Below, in pieces: positions 13,554 through 23,882 of a stretch of 64,000 nt of DNA. Location: contig NZ_FXLP01000003.1 in assembly GCF_900176605.1 (NCBI RefSeq), positions 1 to 64,000 of the forward strand. The letters run 5' to 3'. The notes under the pieces were generated by a model. It did not search any database. It saw only the letters and a list, made by a program, of their open reading frames with translations, and was not told the DNA's origin. The translations under genes and the position numbers were made by a program. Every line of letters starts with the position of its first letter. The first letter of the stretch is position 1. This stretch comes from Peptoniphilus vaginalis. Its GTDB lineage: Bacteria > Bacillota > Clostridia > Tissierellales > Peptoniphilaceae.

Positions 13554-14639
13554 TTACTCACCCAATTCGTCAGGTATTATTTCTCCAAGTTTATCTCCTA
13601 TATCCTTTAATAGTTCTTTGAGATTTTCTTCCTTTTTCATTCCATCTAAAAATTCAAAATCATTTAGAGATAAGCAAAATGTGGCTATAGGTTCTTCTAC
13701 AAATTTTTCTGCTTTTTTATATTCTAATAGAAGCTTATTTACAGATTCGTCAATAAAACCTTGATTTTTATATGCTTTTACAGGATTTTCAAAGGCACTT
13801 ACTAGGTTAACTGGTCGGTCTTTTCTTAAACTAACCATAATAAAAGATGGAATAGTTGTGTTTGCGAATGTGTTAACCTTTCCTGTTGGCAATGACTTTG
13901 AAAAGGCTTCTACAAATAATTTTATTGCATTAATTGTTTCTTCTTTATCTGATAGTTGTTTGTAAAATTCATGAACAGCTATATTAGCATATCTATATAA
14001 AGTTGATGAATTATACTCAATCGTACCAAGCATTCCTGCACCAGCATTATCTTCTTCTTGCAAGTCATCTACAGCAGTGAAAAAGTCAAATTCAGTTTCA
14101 ACTGAATGGGTAGAGATTGCATGAGCAACTTGACATGATGCATCTTCATTTAATGACGGATCATCTGCAACCATTCTTCCAAAAAGAGCAATATCAACAG
14201 CTGGATCATCTTTAAGTATTTCTTTTATAAGGCTCTTATCCTTTACACCATCTATAGCAGCCCTAGCTAATTTTTCTGCTTGATTATTACCCATAAAGAA
14301 TAGAGCTGTAGTTTTATTGTCTTTTGTTTTAATTCCTCCTGTATTTAGAAGGTCATCAGCCATTTTTATAGCATCTTCTTTAGGAATATTTCCATCTATT
14401 TTTCTAATTTTTAAAGCAATATACTCTGGAATTTTGTAACTTCGAATACCGACATTACTACTTTCAGACATTTCTAAAAAGTATGATCTTATTGCCCTTT
14501 TCCAGCTTTGAGAGCTTACTCTTGCTCTCCTTACACCTCCATATTGAGCTGTTTTTGGACTTCCTGTATCATCTCTATTAATATTTGATGGCGGTAAAGT
14601 TTGTATTGCGTTTACATCTAAATAAATTATATTTTTCAT
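13554..14639 (-). CDS. cas7e: Cas7e Cascade backbone subunit (Cse4/CasC)
   Basis: Forms the six-copy backbone along the crRNA spacer. The 361-aa protein opens MKNIIYLDVNAIQTLPPSNINRDD, followed by GGVRRARVSSQSWKRAIR, both diagnostic of I-E Cas7. Start ATG 14639 follows AAGGAG at good distance, located in the cse2 tail; an ATG eight codons upstream lies within cse2 and lacks a site. Confidence 0.96.
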   Translation of the reverse strand: MKNIIYLDVNAIQTLPPSNINRDDTGSPKTAQYGGVRRARVSSQSWKRAIRSYFLEMSESSNVGIRSYKIPEYIALKIRKIDGNIPKEDAIKMADDLLNTGGIKTKDNKTTALFFMGNNQAEKLARAAIDGVKDKSLIKEILKDDPAVDIALFGRMVADDPSLNEDASCQVAHAISTHSVETEFDFFTAVDDLQEEDNAGAGMLGTIEYNSSTLYRYANIAVHEFYKQLSDKEETINAIKLFVEAFSKSLPTGKVNTFANTTIPSFIMVSLRKDRPVNLVSAFENPVKAYKNQGFIDESVNKLLLEYKKAEKFVEEPIATFCLSLNDFEFLDGMKKEENLKELLKDIGDKLGEIIPDELGE

Positions 14640-14640
14640 T

Positions 14641-15237
14641 TTACTTTTCTCCTTCATTTTCATTTTTCAAAAAATAATATCTGCTTGCCCAAGAAAATTT
14701 AACTTCTTCCCCGTAACCTCTTAAATACCTATACAAATCTCTAGAGAGTCTTGGATAATCTACCTTTGCATCAGTTTTTGACTTTAATAGTTTTATCATT
14801 TGTCTCAAATGATGAGAAAGTTCTTGGAAGGTTGCTGAAGTTATCATGGTGTTAAATCTTCTACCTGAAGCTGTGGAATCTCCATCTTTTCTTAAAAAAC
14901 TAAGCGAATATCCAAGATTTTTCCACTTTTCGCTATCTTCTTTTAGAAGTACACTTTCCATTTTAGACTGTTGATGAATTGCATAAAGCTGAATTGTTGT
15001 TACTATTGCTTCTTCTTCATCAGATATTTTTCCATCATTACTTAAAAAGTCTTCGGGCATATATCTAAAAAGAAGGGCTAATAGATCAGTGGATTCTGTA
15101 AGGGGTCTGTTTACCGAATTTCTAATACTAGCCATAATTGCTCTTCCTTTTGTAGAGTTATTGTCTGAGTCAATTTCATTTATAATATTTCTTGTAACTG
15201 ACTCGACACTGAAAATCCTACTGTTTTCTTTTGCCAT
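14641..15237 (-). CDS. cse2: Cse2 Cascade small subunit (CasB)
   Basis: The 198-aa protein matches Cse2, the small subunit that stabilises the R-loop. Visible features are RASIRNSVNR-like N-terminus, LYAIHQQS, and the C-terminal block YPRLSRDLYRYLRGYGEEVKFSWASRYY, which is the usual basic surface of Cse2. Position between cse1 and cas7 is standard. Its last codons contain the ribosome site for cas7e. Confidence 0.94.
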   Translation of the reverse strand: MAKENSRIFSVESVTRNIINEIDSDNNSTKGRAIMASIRNSVNRPLTESTDLLALLFRYMPEDFLSNDGKISDEEEAIVTTIQLYAIHQQSKMESVLLKEDSEKWKNLGYSLSFLRKDGDSTASGRRFNTMITSATFQELSHHLRQMIKLLKSKTDAKVDYPRLSRDLYRYLRGYGEEVKFSWASRYYFLKNENEGEK

Positions 15238-15249
15238 TTTCTCCTCCTA

Positions 15250-16929
15250 TTACAAAGTTTTATTTAAAATATTAATATACTTATTATATATTGTGGCAAT
15301 ATTCATGATTTTGCCATCCTTTTCGATTCCTCTATAATCTCTTGTGTTTGCTTGAGATAGAACTTCTCTTGCTTCTCTTTGTGCGAGAGACTTAAAAGTT
15401 ATTCTCCATTCTCTAACTTTATTATTTTTCTCGTCTTCTTTTTTTATACTTGCAATCCAATCTTTAAAAGGCTCGTTCAACTTATAGTAAAGTTCTTCAA
15501 CTTTTTGATTTTTAAAAACCTTACTCTTGTCATTCCTAATAGTCATTAAATCAGAAATGAAGTATCCATAAATTCCCCCAACAACTTTCTTTGCGAGATT
15601 AACTTCAGAATCTATTATTGGAATCCAGCCTTCTTTATTATCATCTGTTAAAACCTCTTCATTAATAGCTAATGAATCGTAGATTTCATCAACTGGAACC
15701 CAAGAAGTTGCATTTCCGTCATCTTTCATACTTACAGATTTAATATTTAGATTATAATCTCCAACTTCTTTTTTTAGCTTATAGTTAAATTCAATTATTC
15801 CCGGACCCTTAACTTCCTTATTATCTTCACTAATATTTGTAATTATTCCAAATGATCTCCACAGAGCTTCACCTGAATTATGTTTTCTTGGCTTAAACTT
15901 ATCTTTTTTCGGACCATTCGAATCTATTCTCCACAAAGTCATAGGTTCTAAAAATGCATCTAAGTGATTAATTTCAGGTATTTTTACAATTTCAAAATTA
16001 AAAGCATCATTAAAATCTCTTTCACTATCAATAAATATTGCTCTGGACCAGTTGGTGTAAAGTTCTGAAAGGTTATCAGGATTTCTGTATGATAAGTAAT
16101 TTGATATTATTTCGGAACTATAAAACTCCCAGCAAGGTCTTTCGACTTTTCCAATATATTCTTCATTTGGATTTGGTAAAATCAAGTTTAGTAATAAGGT
16201 GTCATACAGATTGTTACCTGATAAGTAAATCCCTCCAATATCAAAAAGCCAACCTTTTGAATTTGGTATTTTATATTTTTCTTTTCCAAAGATTACCTTA
16301 TCTGATAAACCCGAGTAAGATTGGAAAGTTAAAAGCCATCTCAGAGCTTCGTCTTCTTTTAATATCTCCTTATTTTTTACTTTGTCATACTTTGGAGAGA
16401 AGAGAGCTACCTTATTTCCACTTTCGGAAATCATCCTATTAATATTTTTGCCACTTACTGAACTTGGATTTTCCTTATTAATATTTTCCTCTTCAATATC
16501 TTCTTTTCTAACTTGATAAAATGGATACTTGTCATCAAGAAAATAAAAACGATCCTCCCAAATTCTCAAATACTCTCTAACAATTGCGGGAAACTTTTTA
16601 CTTTCCCAGAGATTCTTCCATGTCCTCTCTAGACTCTCTGTGTATTCTTCTACATCATCTTCATCAATATCTTCAACCTGTCTAAATTTTTCATCTAGGT
16701 CAATCCCTGGATGAGGATTCCCTTCATAGTCAAATCTTGAAAAGACTGTTTGAAGGACTGCCAGCAAAAGTCTAGTTATGGCAAAATCTTGTGTCTTAGT
16801 ATCTCCAGCTAAATCCTTAAATTTTTCTGCATTTTCAAAAATTTCAATTAGGGAAATCTTTTTATTTTCCATAGTATGACCTTCAATAACAGGTATCCAC
16901 GTTTCATTAAGTAAATTATATTTTCCCAA
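15250..16929 (-). CDS. cse1: Cse1 Cascade large subunit (Cas8e/CasA)
   Basis: Recognises the PAM and recruits Cas3. The protein (559 aa) begins with GKYNLLNETWIPVIEG, the usual Cse1 opening, and holds FPFYQV-like and WGGPRKDKF-type blocks (YPFYQVRKEDI, RIDSNGPKKDKFKPRKH). I choose TTG 16929 because AAAGGA lies about 9 nt before it, inside the cas3 tail, and the family sequence starts right there; an in-frame ATG at 16947 is inside cas3. Four bases separate it from the cas3 stop. Confidence 0.93.
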   Translation of the reverse strand: MGKYNLLNETWIPVIEGHTMENKKISLIEIFENAEKFKDLAGDTKTQDFAITRLLLAVLQTVFSRFDYEGNPHPGIDLDEKFRQVEDIDEDDVEEYTESLERTWKNLWESKKFPAIVREYLRIWEDRFYFLDDKYPFYQVRKEDIEEENINKENPSSVSGKNINRMISESGNKVALFSPKYDKVKNKEILKEDEALRWLLTFQSYSGLSDKVIFGKEKYKIPNSKGWLFDIGGIYLSGNNLYDTLLLNLILPNPNEEYIGKVERPCWEFYSSEIISNYLSYRNPDNLSELYTNWSRAIFIDSERDFNDAFNFEIVKIPEINHLDAFLEPMTLWRIDSNGPKKDKFKPRKHNSGEALWRSFGIITNISEDNKEVKGPGIIEFNYKLKKEVGDYNLNIKSVSMKDDGNATSWVPVDEIYDSLAINEEVLTDDNKEGWIPIIDSEVNLAKKVVGGIYGYFISDLMTIRNDKSKVFKNQKVEELYYKLNEPFKDWIASIKKEDEKNNKVREWRITFKSLAQREAREVLSQANTRDYRGIEKDGKIMNIATIYNKYINILNKTL

Positions 16930-16933
16930 AATT

Positions 16934-19687
16934 TCACATCCTTTCATAAAGCAAACCAAATTTATTATCATAAATTAACTTGTAACCATTTAATACAAAT
17001 GTATTATCTTCATCAAAAATAATTCCCAAGGAACCCCTTAGCCAGGTTTGTCTTTGCCAATTTAGTAAATATTTCTTATTGTAATCTTCAAGTTCTTTTA
17101 TAGTTTGTTCAAAAGCTTTTGGATACCTACTTAAAACTAGAGGGAGCCTAAGAGTTTCTCTAGCAATAATTTTTGCTGTACTTGGATTATCTATATCCTT
17201 TGATAAATCAATACAATCTGCAAAACTTCCATATCCTTCCGGAAGTTTTTTTAACGCTATAACTTCGATAGTATCCTCAATATCCCTTACTCTCGCATAA
17301 CCAATTTCTTCTGTATCTATAGGAACTGGTGTATCAAGCAAACCAATTAGAGTCTTTTTAAAAGTTGTATCAGGTTTATCTAGTCTAAAGGTTTTTGCTC
17401 TTTGCTCTTTATTACTTAATTCCGCCTTTCTCTTTTTACAACTTTCTTTCATAAGACTTAGCAATTCATCGTTTAAGTTAATTTCTATATCTTTATCTTC
17501 ATAAACTTTGTTAACTAAAGTCGGAATGTCTTCAGGTATCTTTATTCGATCTGGTAGAAAATATTGACTCCTCATAAGTATATATTCATCATAAATTGCT
17601 TTAGCCTTTTCTTCATACTTAAATTCATCATTTGTCCCAACTACATAAATGGTCGGAATCTCATAACAATCGGCCCTATCAATTTCATGTCTTTGGAGCC
17701 TACCAATCCTTTGAATTAAAAGATCAATAGGACAAAGCTCACTAATCATCACATCAAAATCTAAGTCCAAGCTTTGTTCTATAACTTGCGTCCCTATAAT
17801 AATTTTCCTTTTTGGTCTATCTGTATTTTTTGATACTAAGCTCAGTAGCAGATTTTCTCTTTGAACCCTATCTGTTGCAATAAAATTTGAATGGAGAAGT
17901 TCTATTGCATCTGCACCAAATTTCTCTTGACACTCTTTTGCTAAGTCTTGAGAATCCCTTACAGTGTTTAAAATAATTCCTATTATTCCCTCATTTTCAT
18001 AAAGTTTAGAAATTAAATCTATTAAATTTTTCTTATCTTCTCTTATAACTTTTACTTCCTTATCTGCACTTAAAATAAAATCATTTTTAAATTTTATTTC
18101 ATCCCCATCTGTATAAGAAATAAGAGGATATACTGCAGAGATAACTTCATCTGGTTTTTTTAATTTTTTCCATTTTAATCCTCTTCCTCTCATATAATTT
18201 TCAATTAATTCCATTCTCCTATTTATAGGAAGTGTTGCCGATAAAATTATAACTGGTACTTTATAGGCTCCCATCCATCTCAAAGCCTGATTTAAATATT
18301 GCATCATATAAATGTCATAAGCGTGTACTTCATCTATAACTACAACTTTTTTTGTAAACCCAAGATGTCTCAAGGCCAAATGTTTTTGCTTTAAGGTTGT
18401 GAGTAAAAATTGATCAACTGTTCCAACAATAAAATCATCTAGTACAGTTTGCTTTCTACCAGAAAACCATTCATTAGTAATTACGCTACCCTCATTGTTA
18501 TCTAGGTCAATATTTTTTGCCAAACTTGTAAAATCTTCATTCAAGGCAGCTTTGCTGTGAACTAATCTAATACTAGTGCTTGTCGATAATTCTCTTGATA
18601 AATTTTCTAACCAGTTCTCTACCCTAGAAAACATTCCATTAGAAGTTGCTTGTGTTGGTAGTCCGAAGAATAAACCACTCCTATTGGTTTTATAAATTAA
18701 TTCTTCTGTTGCTACCAAAGCTGCTTCAGTTTTTCCAATTCCCATTGGAGCTTCTAATATAATAATCCCAGGTTCTTGAGCTTCCTCCACAGCTTCTACA
18801 AGACCTTTTTGAATCTCATTAGGGGAGTCAAATCCAAACCTATTATTAAAAACATCATTTATTCCACCGAGATTATTTATTTCTATGCAATCGTTTTTGT
18901 ACCACTTAAACCAAGCTTCTTTGAATCTACATATCTGGTCTTCTATTTCTAAAGCCTCAATACCTATTAATGGAAAATATTCTTCATTACTTGCAATCCA
19001 ATCTGCCATTATCAATAGTCCAGATAATATAAATGCCCCCTCTTGAGAGATTTTTGGAATCTCTTCAATAGAAAAAAACTCAGCCTCTTCCATTGCCCAA
19101 TCAAAAATTTTTTTCTGCTCTTCTTTCCATTTTTTATGTGCACTATTATCTTGATTTTCAACTTGAAAGTAATTTGCACCGTAGGAGTTCTTTTGAACCT
19201 CAATAAGTCCTTTGCTATCAATTGGTTTCCCGTGATGTCCGCCTATAATTGATCCTACATCGTCTTTTACTCCAAACCAGGAAAGGATAGACTGACCAGC
19301 TAAAGCATGGTGACTCTTATTCGCAGTAACCCTATCAAAGTTTTTTAAATCATAAAATCCACTTGACTCCAATCTTTCGACTAAATAATCATCAAGGTCT
19401 CTAGGGTTAGAGTAACCTTCCATAGTTTGAAAAGCCGGAGTACACTTTCCTATATCATGAGTTATGGCCAAAAAAATAGAAAGGTTTTTCGCGATTTCCT
19501 CTCCACTCTTTCCATTATTTTCAAAAATCATGGAGTCTACGATAAATTTTTTTTGACCTGCACTTAAAAAGTGTTCCCAAAGTCCATTCATTACATTTTT
19601 TGTATCCTCTAAGTGCTGTCTCAAGGATAGCCATTTAAAAAGTCCCCTCTTCTTCTCTTTCTTCGCCCACAAAAATTTATTTATCAT
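16934..19687 (-). CDS. cas3: Cas3 HD nuclease-helicase
   Basis: The 917-aa effector unwinds and degrades target DNA once Cascade binds. HD nuclease at the N-terminus with AITHDIGKCTPAFQ (HD at 77-78) and SHHALAGQ; SF2 helicase with Walker A GIGKTEAA (about 315-322), DEVH at 451-454, a SATLP block, and motif VI QRIGRLQRH. All catalytic elements appear intact. ATG 19687 follows AGGAG at 7 nt. First gene of the cas operon, which runs without terminators to the array, so the system looks functional. Confidence 0.97.
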   Translation of the reverse strand: MINKFLWAKKEKKRGLFKWLSLRQHLEDTKNVMNGLWEHFLSAGQKKFIVDSMIFENNGKSGEEIAKNLSIFLAITHDIGKCTPAFQTMEGYSNPRDLDDYLVERLESSGFYDLKNFDRVTANKSHHALAGQSILSWFGVKDDVGSIIGGHHGKPIDSKGLIEVQKNSYGANYFQVENQDNSAHKKWKEEQKKIFDWAMEEAEFFSIEEIPKISQEGAFILSGLLIMADWIASNEEYFPLIGIEALEIEDQICRFKEAWFKWYKNDCIEINNLGGINDVFNNRFGFDSPNEIQKGLVEAVEEAQEPGIIILEAPMGIGKTEAALVATEELIYKTNRSGLFFGLPTQATSNGMFSRVENWLENLSRELSTSTSIRLVHSKAALNEDFTSLAKNIDLDNNEGSVITNEWFSGRKQTVLDDFIVGTVDQFLLTTLKQKHLALRHLGFTKKVVVIDEVHAYDIYMMQYLNQALRWMGAYKVPVIILSATLPINRRMELIENYMRGRGLKWKKLKKPDEVISAVYPLISYTDGDEIKFKNDFILSADKEVKVIREDKKNLIDLISKLYENEGIIGIILNTVRDSQDLAKECQEKFGADAIELLHSNFIATDRVQRENLLLSLVSKNTDRPKRKIIIGTQVIEQSLDLDFDVMISELCPIDLLIQRIGRLQRHEIDRADCYEIPTIYVVGTNDEFKYEEKAKAIYDEYILMRSQYFLPDRIKIPEDIPTLVNKVYEDKDIEINLNDELLSLMKESCKKRKAELSNKEQRAKTFRLDKPDTTFKKTLIGLLDTPVPIDTEEIGYARVRDIEDTIEVIALKKLPEGYGSFADCIDLSKDIDNPSTAKIIARETLRLPLVLSRYPKAFEQTIKELEDYNKKYLLNWQRQTWLRGSLGIIFDEDNTFVLNGYKLIYDNKFGLLYERM

Positions 19688-19729
19688 ATTTTACTCCTAT
19701 CGATAAAATACATAATTGTCTTTAATAAA

Positions 19730-19757
19730 ATTTTAACACATTAATTCCCTATTTCAA
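19730..19757 (-). promoter_or_regulatory. candidate cas operon promoter
   Basis: TTGAAA (19752-19757), 16-bp spacer, TAAAAT (19730-19735) on the minus strand, about 43 bp before the cas3 start. Moderate match; no leader or operator otherwise visible. Confidence 0.5.
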
Positions 19758-19908
19758 TGATTTGGATTTATAAATTCAAGAAAAGTTTTAGACGGTACTT
19801 AAAATTTTTAAGCCCTTATTAAGAAAGAATCATAAATAGACTGTTGACTCTATTTATATTATAACTCATTAAATTATATTTTTCGATAGCTTATCTTATA
19901 ACATCAAA

Positions 19909-19934
19909 TAAAAAAAGCTGTGGTGACACAGCTC
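19909..19934 (-). terminator. terminator after hydF
   Basis: Stem AGCTGTG / CACAGCT with loop TCAC (19916-19933), followed by TTTTTTTA on the minus strand, 24 nt after the hydF stop. It isolates the hyd operon from cas3. Confidence 0.85.
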
Positions 19935-19957
19935 TTTTATAATTCATATTCAATTTT

Positions 19958-21133
19958 TCAATAATTTATTTTATCAAGTATCCCTTTGAAATATGCTATT
20001 ACTATTCCGTAGTTTGTTATTGGGATTCTTTTTCCTTTTGCGTTTTCGATTCTACTTCTAATGTTTTTTGCGTTTAGCATGCAGCCGCCGCATTGGATTA
20101 TGAGGTCGTAGTCAGAAATATTTTCTGGGAAGACTGAGCCTGAGGTCACGTCAACTTGCAGACCTTGACCAACTTTTTTCCTTATCATATTTGGAATTTT
20201 TATCCTTCCAATGTCTTCTTCTGCTGGGGCATGGGTGCAACACTCTGCTATTAAAATTTTTGAGTTTTCATTTATCTTTTTAAGGGCCTCCACTCCCCTA
20301 ACATATTCGTCAATATCTCCCTTTAGTTTTGCAAATAGGACTGAAAAGGAAGTCAACTTTACATCTCTTGGTATTTTTTCATAAACTTCTAAGAAGACAG
20401 ATGAGTCTGCAACTATTAGGTCTGGTTTTTTATTTAAAAGTCCTAGGATGTCTGTAAGTTCTTCTAGCTTCACCATAGAAACTAGAGCATTCCTATCAAG
20501 GAGTTCACGAATTGCTTGAACTTGTGGAAGGATAAGCCTATTTTTTGGTGCGGCAATATCCTGTGGGATTACTAATAAAATTAGGTCTTTTTCTTTCACC
20601 ATTCCATCAAAAAGTCTTTCTTCTTTCTTTGGCGTGAACTTCAAAAGTTCTTCTAAGAGTTTATCAAAACCAATTTTTTTAACAGCAGAAACTTCTATTG
20701 TCTTATAAGATGAGAAGTCCTCTCTTATTTTTTTTATTTCATCTTCTGACAAGATGTCAATTTTATTTATTAAAACAAGAATGGGAGTGTCCTTAAATTT
20801 TTTTAACATTTCCCTTTCAGCTTCTGTTTGGGTATCTGATACAACTAGAACTCCTATGTCAGTTTTTGAAATTACTTCATCGGTCCTCTTCATCCTCTTT
20901 TGTCCAAGGGCTGTTTCGTCGCCTATGCCCGGCGTATCCATTAGAAGACAGGGTCCCAAGCTTTTTATCTCCATGGACTTGTAAACTGGATCTGTTGTTG
21001 TACCCTCTTGGTTTGAAACGATAGAGATATCTCGACCTGAAAATTCATTTATTATTGAGCTCTTGCCCGAATTTACCTTGCCAAAAAATCCAATGTGTAT
21101 CCTGTTCCCAGAATTTGTTTTGTTAAGTTCCAT
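19958..21133 (-). CDS. hydF: [FeFe]-hydrogenase maturation GTPase HydF
   Basis: Scaffold on which the 2Fe subcluster of the H-cluster is assembled before transfer to HydA. Residues 1-170 are a GTPase: GFFGKVNSGKSSI (P-loop), MDTPGIGD (G3), NKID (G4). The C-terminal part has the Fe-S ligand blocks CCTHAPAEEDIGRIKIP and CGGCMLNAKNIRSRI, typical of HydF. 391 aa, normal. The start ATG overlaps the hydG stop (TAATG). HydA is not in the window. Confidence 0.96.
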   Translation of the reverse strand: MELNKTNSGNRIHIGFFGKVNSGKSSIINEFSGRDISIVSNQEGTTTDPVYKSMEIKSLGPCLLMDTPGIGDETALGQKRMKRTDEVISKTDIGVLVVSDTQTEAEREMLKKFKDTPILVLINKIDILSEDEIKKIREDFSSYKTIEVSAVKKIGFDKLLEELLKFTPKKEERLFDGMVKEKDLILLVIPQDIAAPKNRLILPQVQAIRELLDRNALVSMVKLEELTDILGLLNKKPDLIVADSSVFLEVYEKIPRDVKLTSFSVLFAKLKGDIDEYVRGVEALKKINENSKILIAECCTHAPAEEDIGRIKIPNMIRKKVGQGLQVDVTSGSVFPENISDYDLIIQCGGCMLNAKNIRSRIENAKGKRIPITNYGIVIAYFKGILDKINY

Positions 21134-22617
21134 TAAAATCTAAAATCTCTCTTTCCAACTCTTTCCATTTCATAAATATATTCTTTAGCCTTCTTCTTCA
21201 CAACTTCATTAGGAATTTTTTCAAGTTCCTTTGCGATTAAGTCTTCGCTAAGTTCTCTCGTCTTTTCGTTTCCATAATCTAACATATATTCCTTCAAAGT
21301 CATAAGGGCATTTGGTTGACAACAATTTAAAATTTGTCCTGACTTGCAAAGTTGCATGAACCTGTCGCCAGTCCTTCCCGCCCTATAACATGCTGTGCAA
21401 AAACTTGGAATGTATCCTAGTTCTATTAGCCAGTCTATAACTTCTTCAAGGGTCCTGTGATCTGCAACGTCAAATTGTGCAGAGTTGTCTTCTTTCTTTT
21501 CTTCTTCAACGTAACCACCTACAGATGTTCTTGATCCACCAGAGATTTGACTTACCCCAAGTTCAAGGGCACGTTCTCTAACCCTTTGTGACTCTCTTGT
21601 TGAAATAATCATGCCAGTGTAAGGCACAGAAACCCTAATTAGGGCAATAAGTTTTTCAAAAATGTCATCAGCAAGTTCGTTTTTAAAGTCGCCTGGGTCA
21701 ATGTCATCAGCAGGTTGGATCCTAGGAACAGAAATAGTGTGAGGTCCAACCCCAAATCTTGCCTCTAGGTGTTCTGCGTGCATTAAAAGACCAACTAACT
21801 CGTACTTATAAGTTTCAAGTCCAAACAAAACTCCAACACCAACGTCATCGATGCCTGCTTCCATTGCCCTATCCATAGCTTCAGTGTGGTAGGCATAATT
21901 GTGCTTTGGTCCTGTTGGGTGAAGTTCTTCATAAGACTTCTTGTTGTAGGTTTCTTGGAAGAGGATGTAGGTTCCAATTTCTGCATCCTTTAATTTTTTA
22001 TAATTTTCAACTGTTGTTGCAGCAATATTAATGTTGACCCTTCTTATTTGTCCATTTTTATGCTTAATAGAATAAATTGTCTTTATGGATTCTAAGATAT
22101 ACTCCATTGTATTGATTACAGGGTCTTCTCCAAGTTCAAGAGCAAGTCTCTTGTGACCCATATCTTGAAGGGCAATTACTTCATTCCTAATTTCTTCTTG
22201 AGTTAATTTTTTCCTTCTTATGGATTTGTTCTTTGCATGGTAAGGGCAATAAACGCAACCATTTATGCAGTAGTTTGAAAGATAAAGAGGTGCAAATAAA
22301 ACAATCCTATTACCGTAGTGGTCTTCCTTTATCTTCTTAGCAAGCTTATAAATTTCATCTTGGTAGTGCTTGTCTTCAGCTAATAAAATTAGGGCAGCCT
22401 CCCTGTGGCTTAGTCCCTTTTCCTTCTTCGCCTTTTCAAGAACCTCATCTAACAAGTCCTTGTTATTTTTATTTTTTTCTGCATAGTCAAGAGTATCGAG
22501 AATCTCTTGATGGTTTATAAATTCTTCTGCAATTTTTGAATCTACCTTATACACTGTCTTCCTTCTTCCTTTATCCTTACTTATAATCTCCTCTTGATCT
22601 GGAGATCTTATATCCAA
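21133..22617 (-). CDS. hydG: [FeFe]-hydrogenase maturation radical-SAM enzyme HydG
   Basis: Splits tyrosine to give CO and cyanide ligands for the H-cluster. The 494-aa protein has the N-terminal SAM cluster CINGCVYCPYH (about residue 120) and the C-terminal second cluster block FCTACYRAGRTGDRFMQLCKSG, which separates HydG from ThiH. The longest start is TTG 22617, 41 nt inside hydE; a GTG at 22554 with AGGAAG before it is an equally possible start. Middle gene of hydEGF. Confidence 0.95.
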   Translation of the reverse strand: MDIRSPDQEEIISKDKGRRKTVYKVDSKIAEEFINHQEILDTLDYAEKNKNNKDLLDEVLEKAKKEKGLSHREAALILLAEDKHYQDEIYKLAKKIKEDHYGNRIVLFAPLYLSNYCINGCVYCPYHAKNKSIRRKKLTQEEIRNEVIALQDMGHKRLALELGEDPVINTMEYILESIKTIYSIKHKNGQIRRVNINIAATTVENYKKLKDAEIGTYILFQETYNKKSYEELHPTGPKHNYAYHTEAMDRAMEAGIDDVGVGVLFGLETYKYELVGLLMHAEHLEARFGVGPHTISVPRIQPADDIDPGDFKNELADDIFEKLIALIRVSVPYTGMIISTRESQRVRERALELGVSQISGGSRTSVGGYVEEEKKEDNSAQFDVADHRTLEEVIDWLIELGYIPSFCTACYRAGRTGDRFMQLCKSGQILNCCQPNALMTLKEYMLDYGNEKTRELSEDLIAKELEKIPNEVVKKKAKEYIYEMERVGKRDFRF

Positions 22618-23617
22618 TCTTCCTTAGCTTTTCTTCTAGGCCCATAAAGTCATCAGAATTTTTAACTTCTGTACCAATTTTATTATCGTAAAGCTTATAA
22701 TTTTTCCTCAGTTTTTCTGCTCCAACATTGGGCATCAAAACATTGGCCCCCGCTAAGATACCCTTCTCTCGTCCAAAGTCATCAATGCTGCCAAGGGCAG
22801 TTGTCGATGGCAAGAGAAGTTTCTCATCTGCAATCCTTACAATAGATAAAATATTAAGGACATCATCTAACTTGCCTCTAGGAAAGTCCCTAAAGGGTGT
22901 GTCATGCTGGGGTATGAAGGGCCCAATCCCCACCATCTCAGGCTTTAACTTTACGATAAATTTTAAATCTTCATATAAATTTTCAAGCTTTTGATAGGGA
23001 GAGCCCACCATCATGCCACAGCCAGTTTGAAAACCCAGAGCCTTTAATTTGAAGATTGAATCTATCCTGTGTTGAAACTTCATAGAGTTTGGGTGAAGCC
23101 TTTCATAGTGGGACTTTGAATAAGTTTCATGACGCAAGAGATACCTGTCAGCCCCCATATTTTTAAGAACTTCAAAATCCTTAAAATCTCTTTCACCAAG
23201 AGAAAGTGTAATGGCAACATCAGGAAATTTTTCTTTAATTTCGCCAATAATTTCCTTCAAGTATTCAAGACTATAAAAGTCATCTTCGCCACCCTGCATG
23301 ACAATAGTCTTTATTCCCAAGTCCACAGAGTGACCTGCAAGCTCTAAAATTTCTTCTTTGCTAAGCCTAACCCTCTTGGCATTTTTATTTGCCAACCTAA
23401 GCCCACAATAGTAGCAATTATTTTTGCAGTAGGTGGAAATTTCTATTAGTCCCCTTATGTAAATTTCATTTCCAAAATTTTTTACCGCCAAATTTCTTGC
23501 AAAGACATGAAGGACCTCAGCCTCCTCACCCCTTAGCCTCATTAGGTAAGAAAAATCTTCAAAAGAAATCTCCTTTGACTTATAAAATTGTTCACATAAA
23601 TTTAAAGTTCTGTTCAT
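22577..23617 (-). CDS. hydE: [FeFe]-hydrogenase maturation radical-SAM enzyme HydE
   Basis: Radical-SAM protein acting after HydG to build the 2Fe subcluster. The 346-aa sequence has YIRGLIEISTYCKNNCYYCG with the CxxxCxxC motif and then MQGGEDDF, GERDF and LRHETYSKSHYERLHP, all HydE-like. BioB/PylB are distant relatives but the operon with hydG and hydF settles it. ATG 23617; ribosome site weak (GGGA). First gene of the operon. Confidence 0.95.
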   Translation of the reverse strand: MNRTLNLCEQFYKSKEISFEDFSYLMRLRGEEAEVLHVFARNLAVKNFGNEIYIRGLIEISTYCKNNCYYCGLRLANKNAKRVRLSKEEILELAGHSVDLGIKTIVMQGGEDDFYSLEYLKEIIGEIKEKFPDVAITLSLGERDFKDFEVLKNMGADRYLLRHETYSKSHYERLHPNSMKFQHRIDSIFKLKALGFQTGCGMMVGSPYQKLENLYEDLKFIVKLKPEMVGIGPFIPQHDTPFRDFPRGKLDDVLNILSIVRIADEKLLLPSTTALGSIDDFGREKGILAGANVLMPNVGAEKLRKNYKLYDNKIGTEVKNSDDFMGLEEKLRKIGYKISRSRGDYK

Positions 23618-23650
23618 ACAATCCCATCTTAGTTAAAAAGTTCACAATCT

Positions 23651-23678
23651 ATTATAATACTTACAGTTAATATATCAA
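23651..23678 (-). promoter_or_regulatory. hydEGF promoter
   Basis: TTGATA (23673-23678), 16-bp spacer, TATAAT (23651-23656) on the minus strand, about 34 bp before hydE. Divergent from the MATE gene in a 265-bp AT-rich gap. Confidence 0.65.
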
Positions 23679-23882
23679 GTGTAAAAATTTTGACACAATT
23701 GATAAAAATTTTATTTTTCTTCATAAGCAAATATTTTATATTTTGATTATAAATATTACTTATAAAAGTATAATTCTTTTATTCCCTTTAATCCAATTTT
23801 GTAATTTCTCTCTATTTAAAGTACAATATTACTTATTAATAAACTTATAACTACAAAGAAATTTATTTGGGATGATATAAAA

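Noticed and set aside
20754-20984. Plus-strand frame opposite hydF, and similar frames opposite trmB, hydE, holB, birA and others
   Set aside because: Antisense shadows of well-identified genes without supporting signals.
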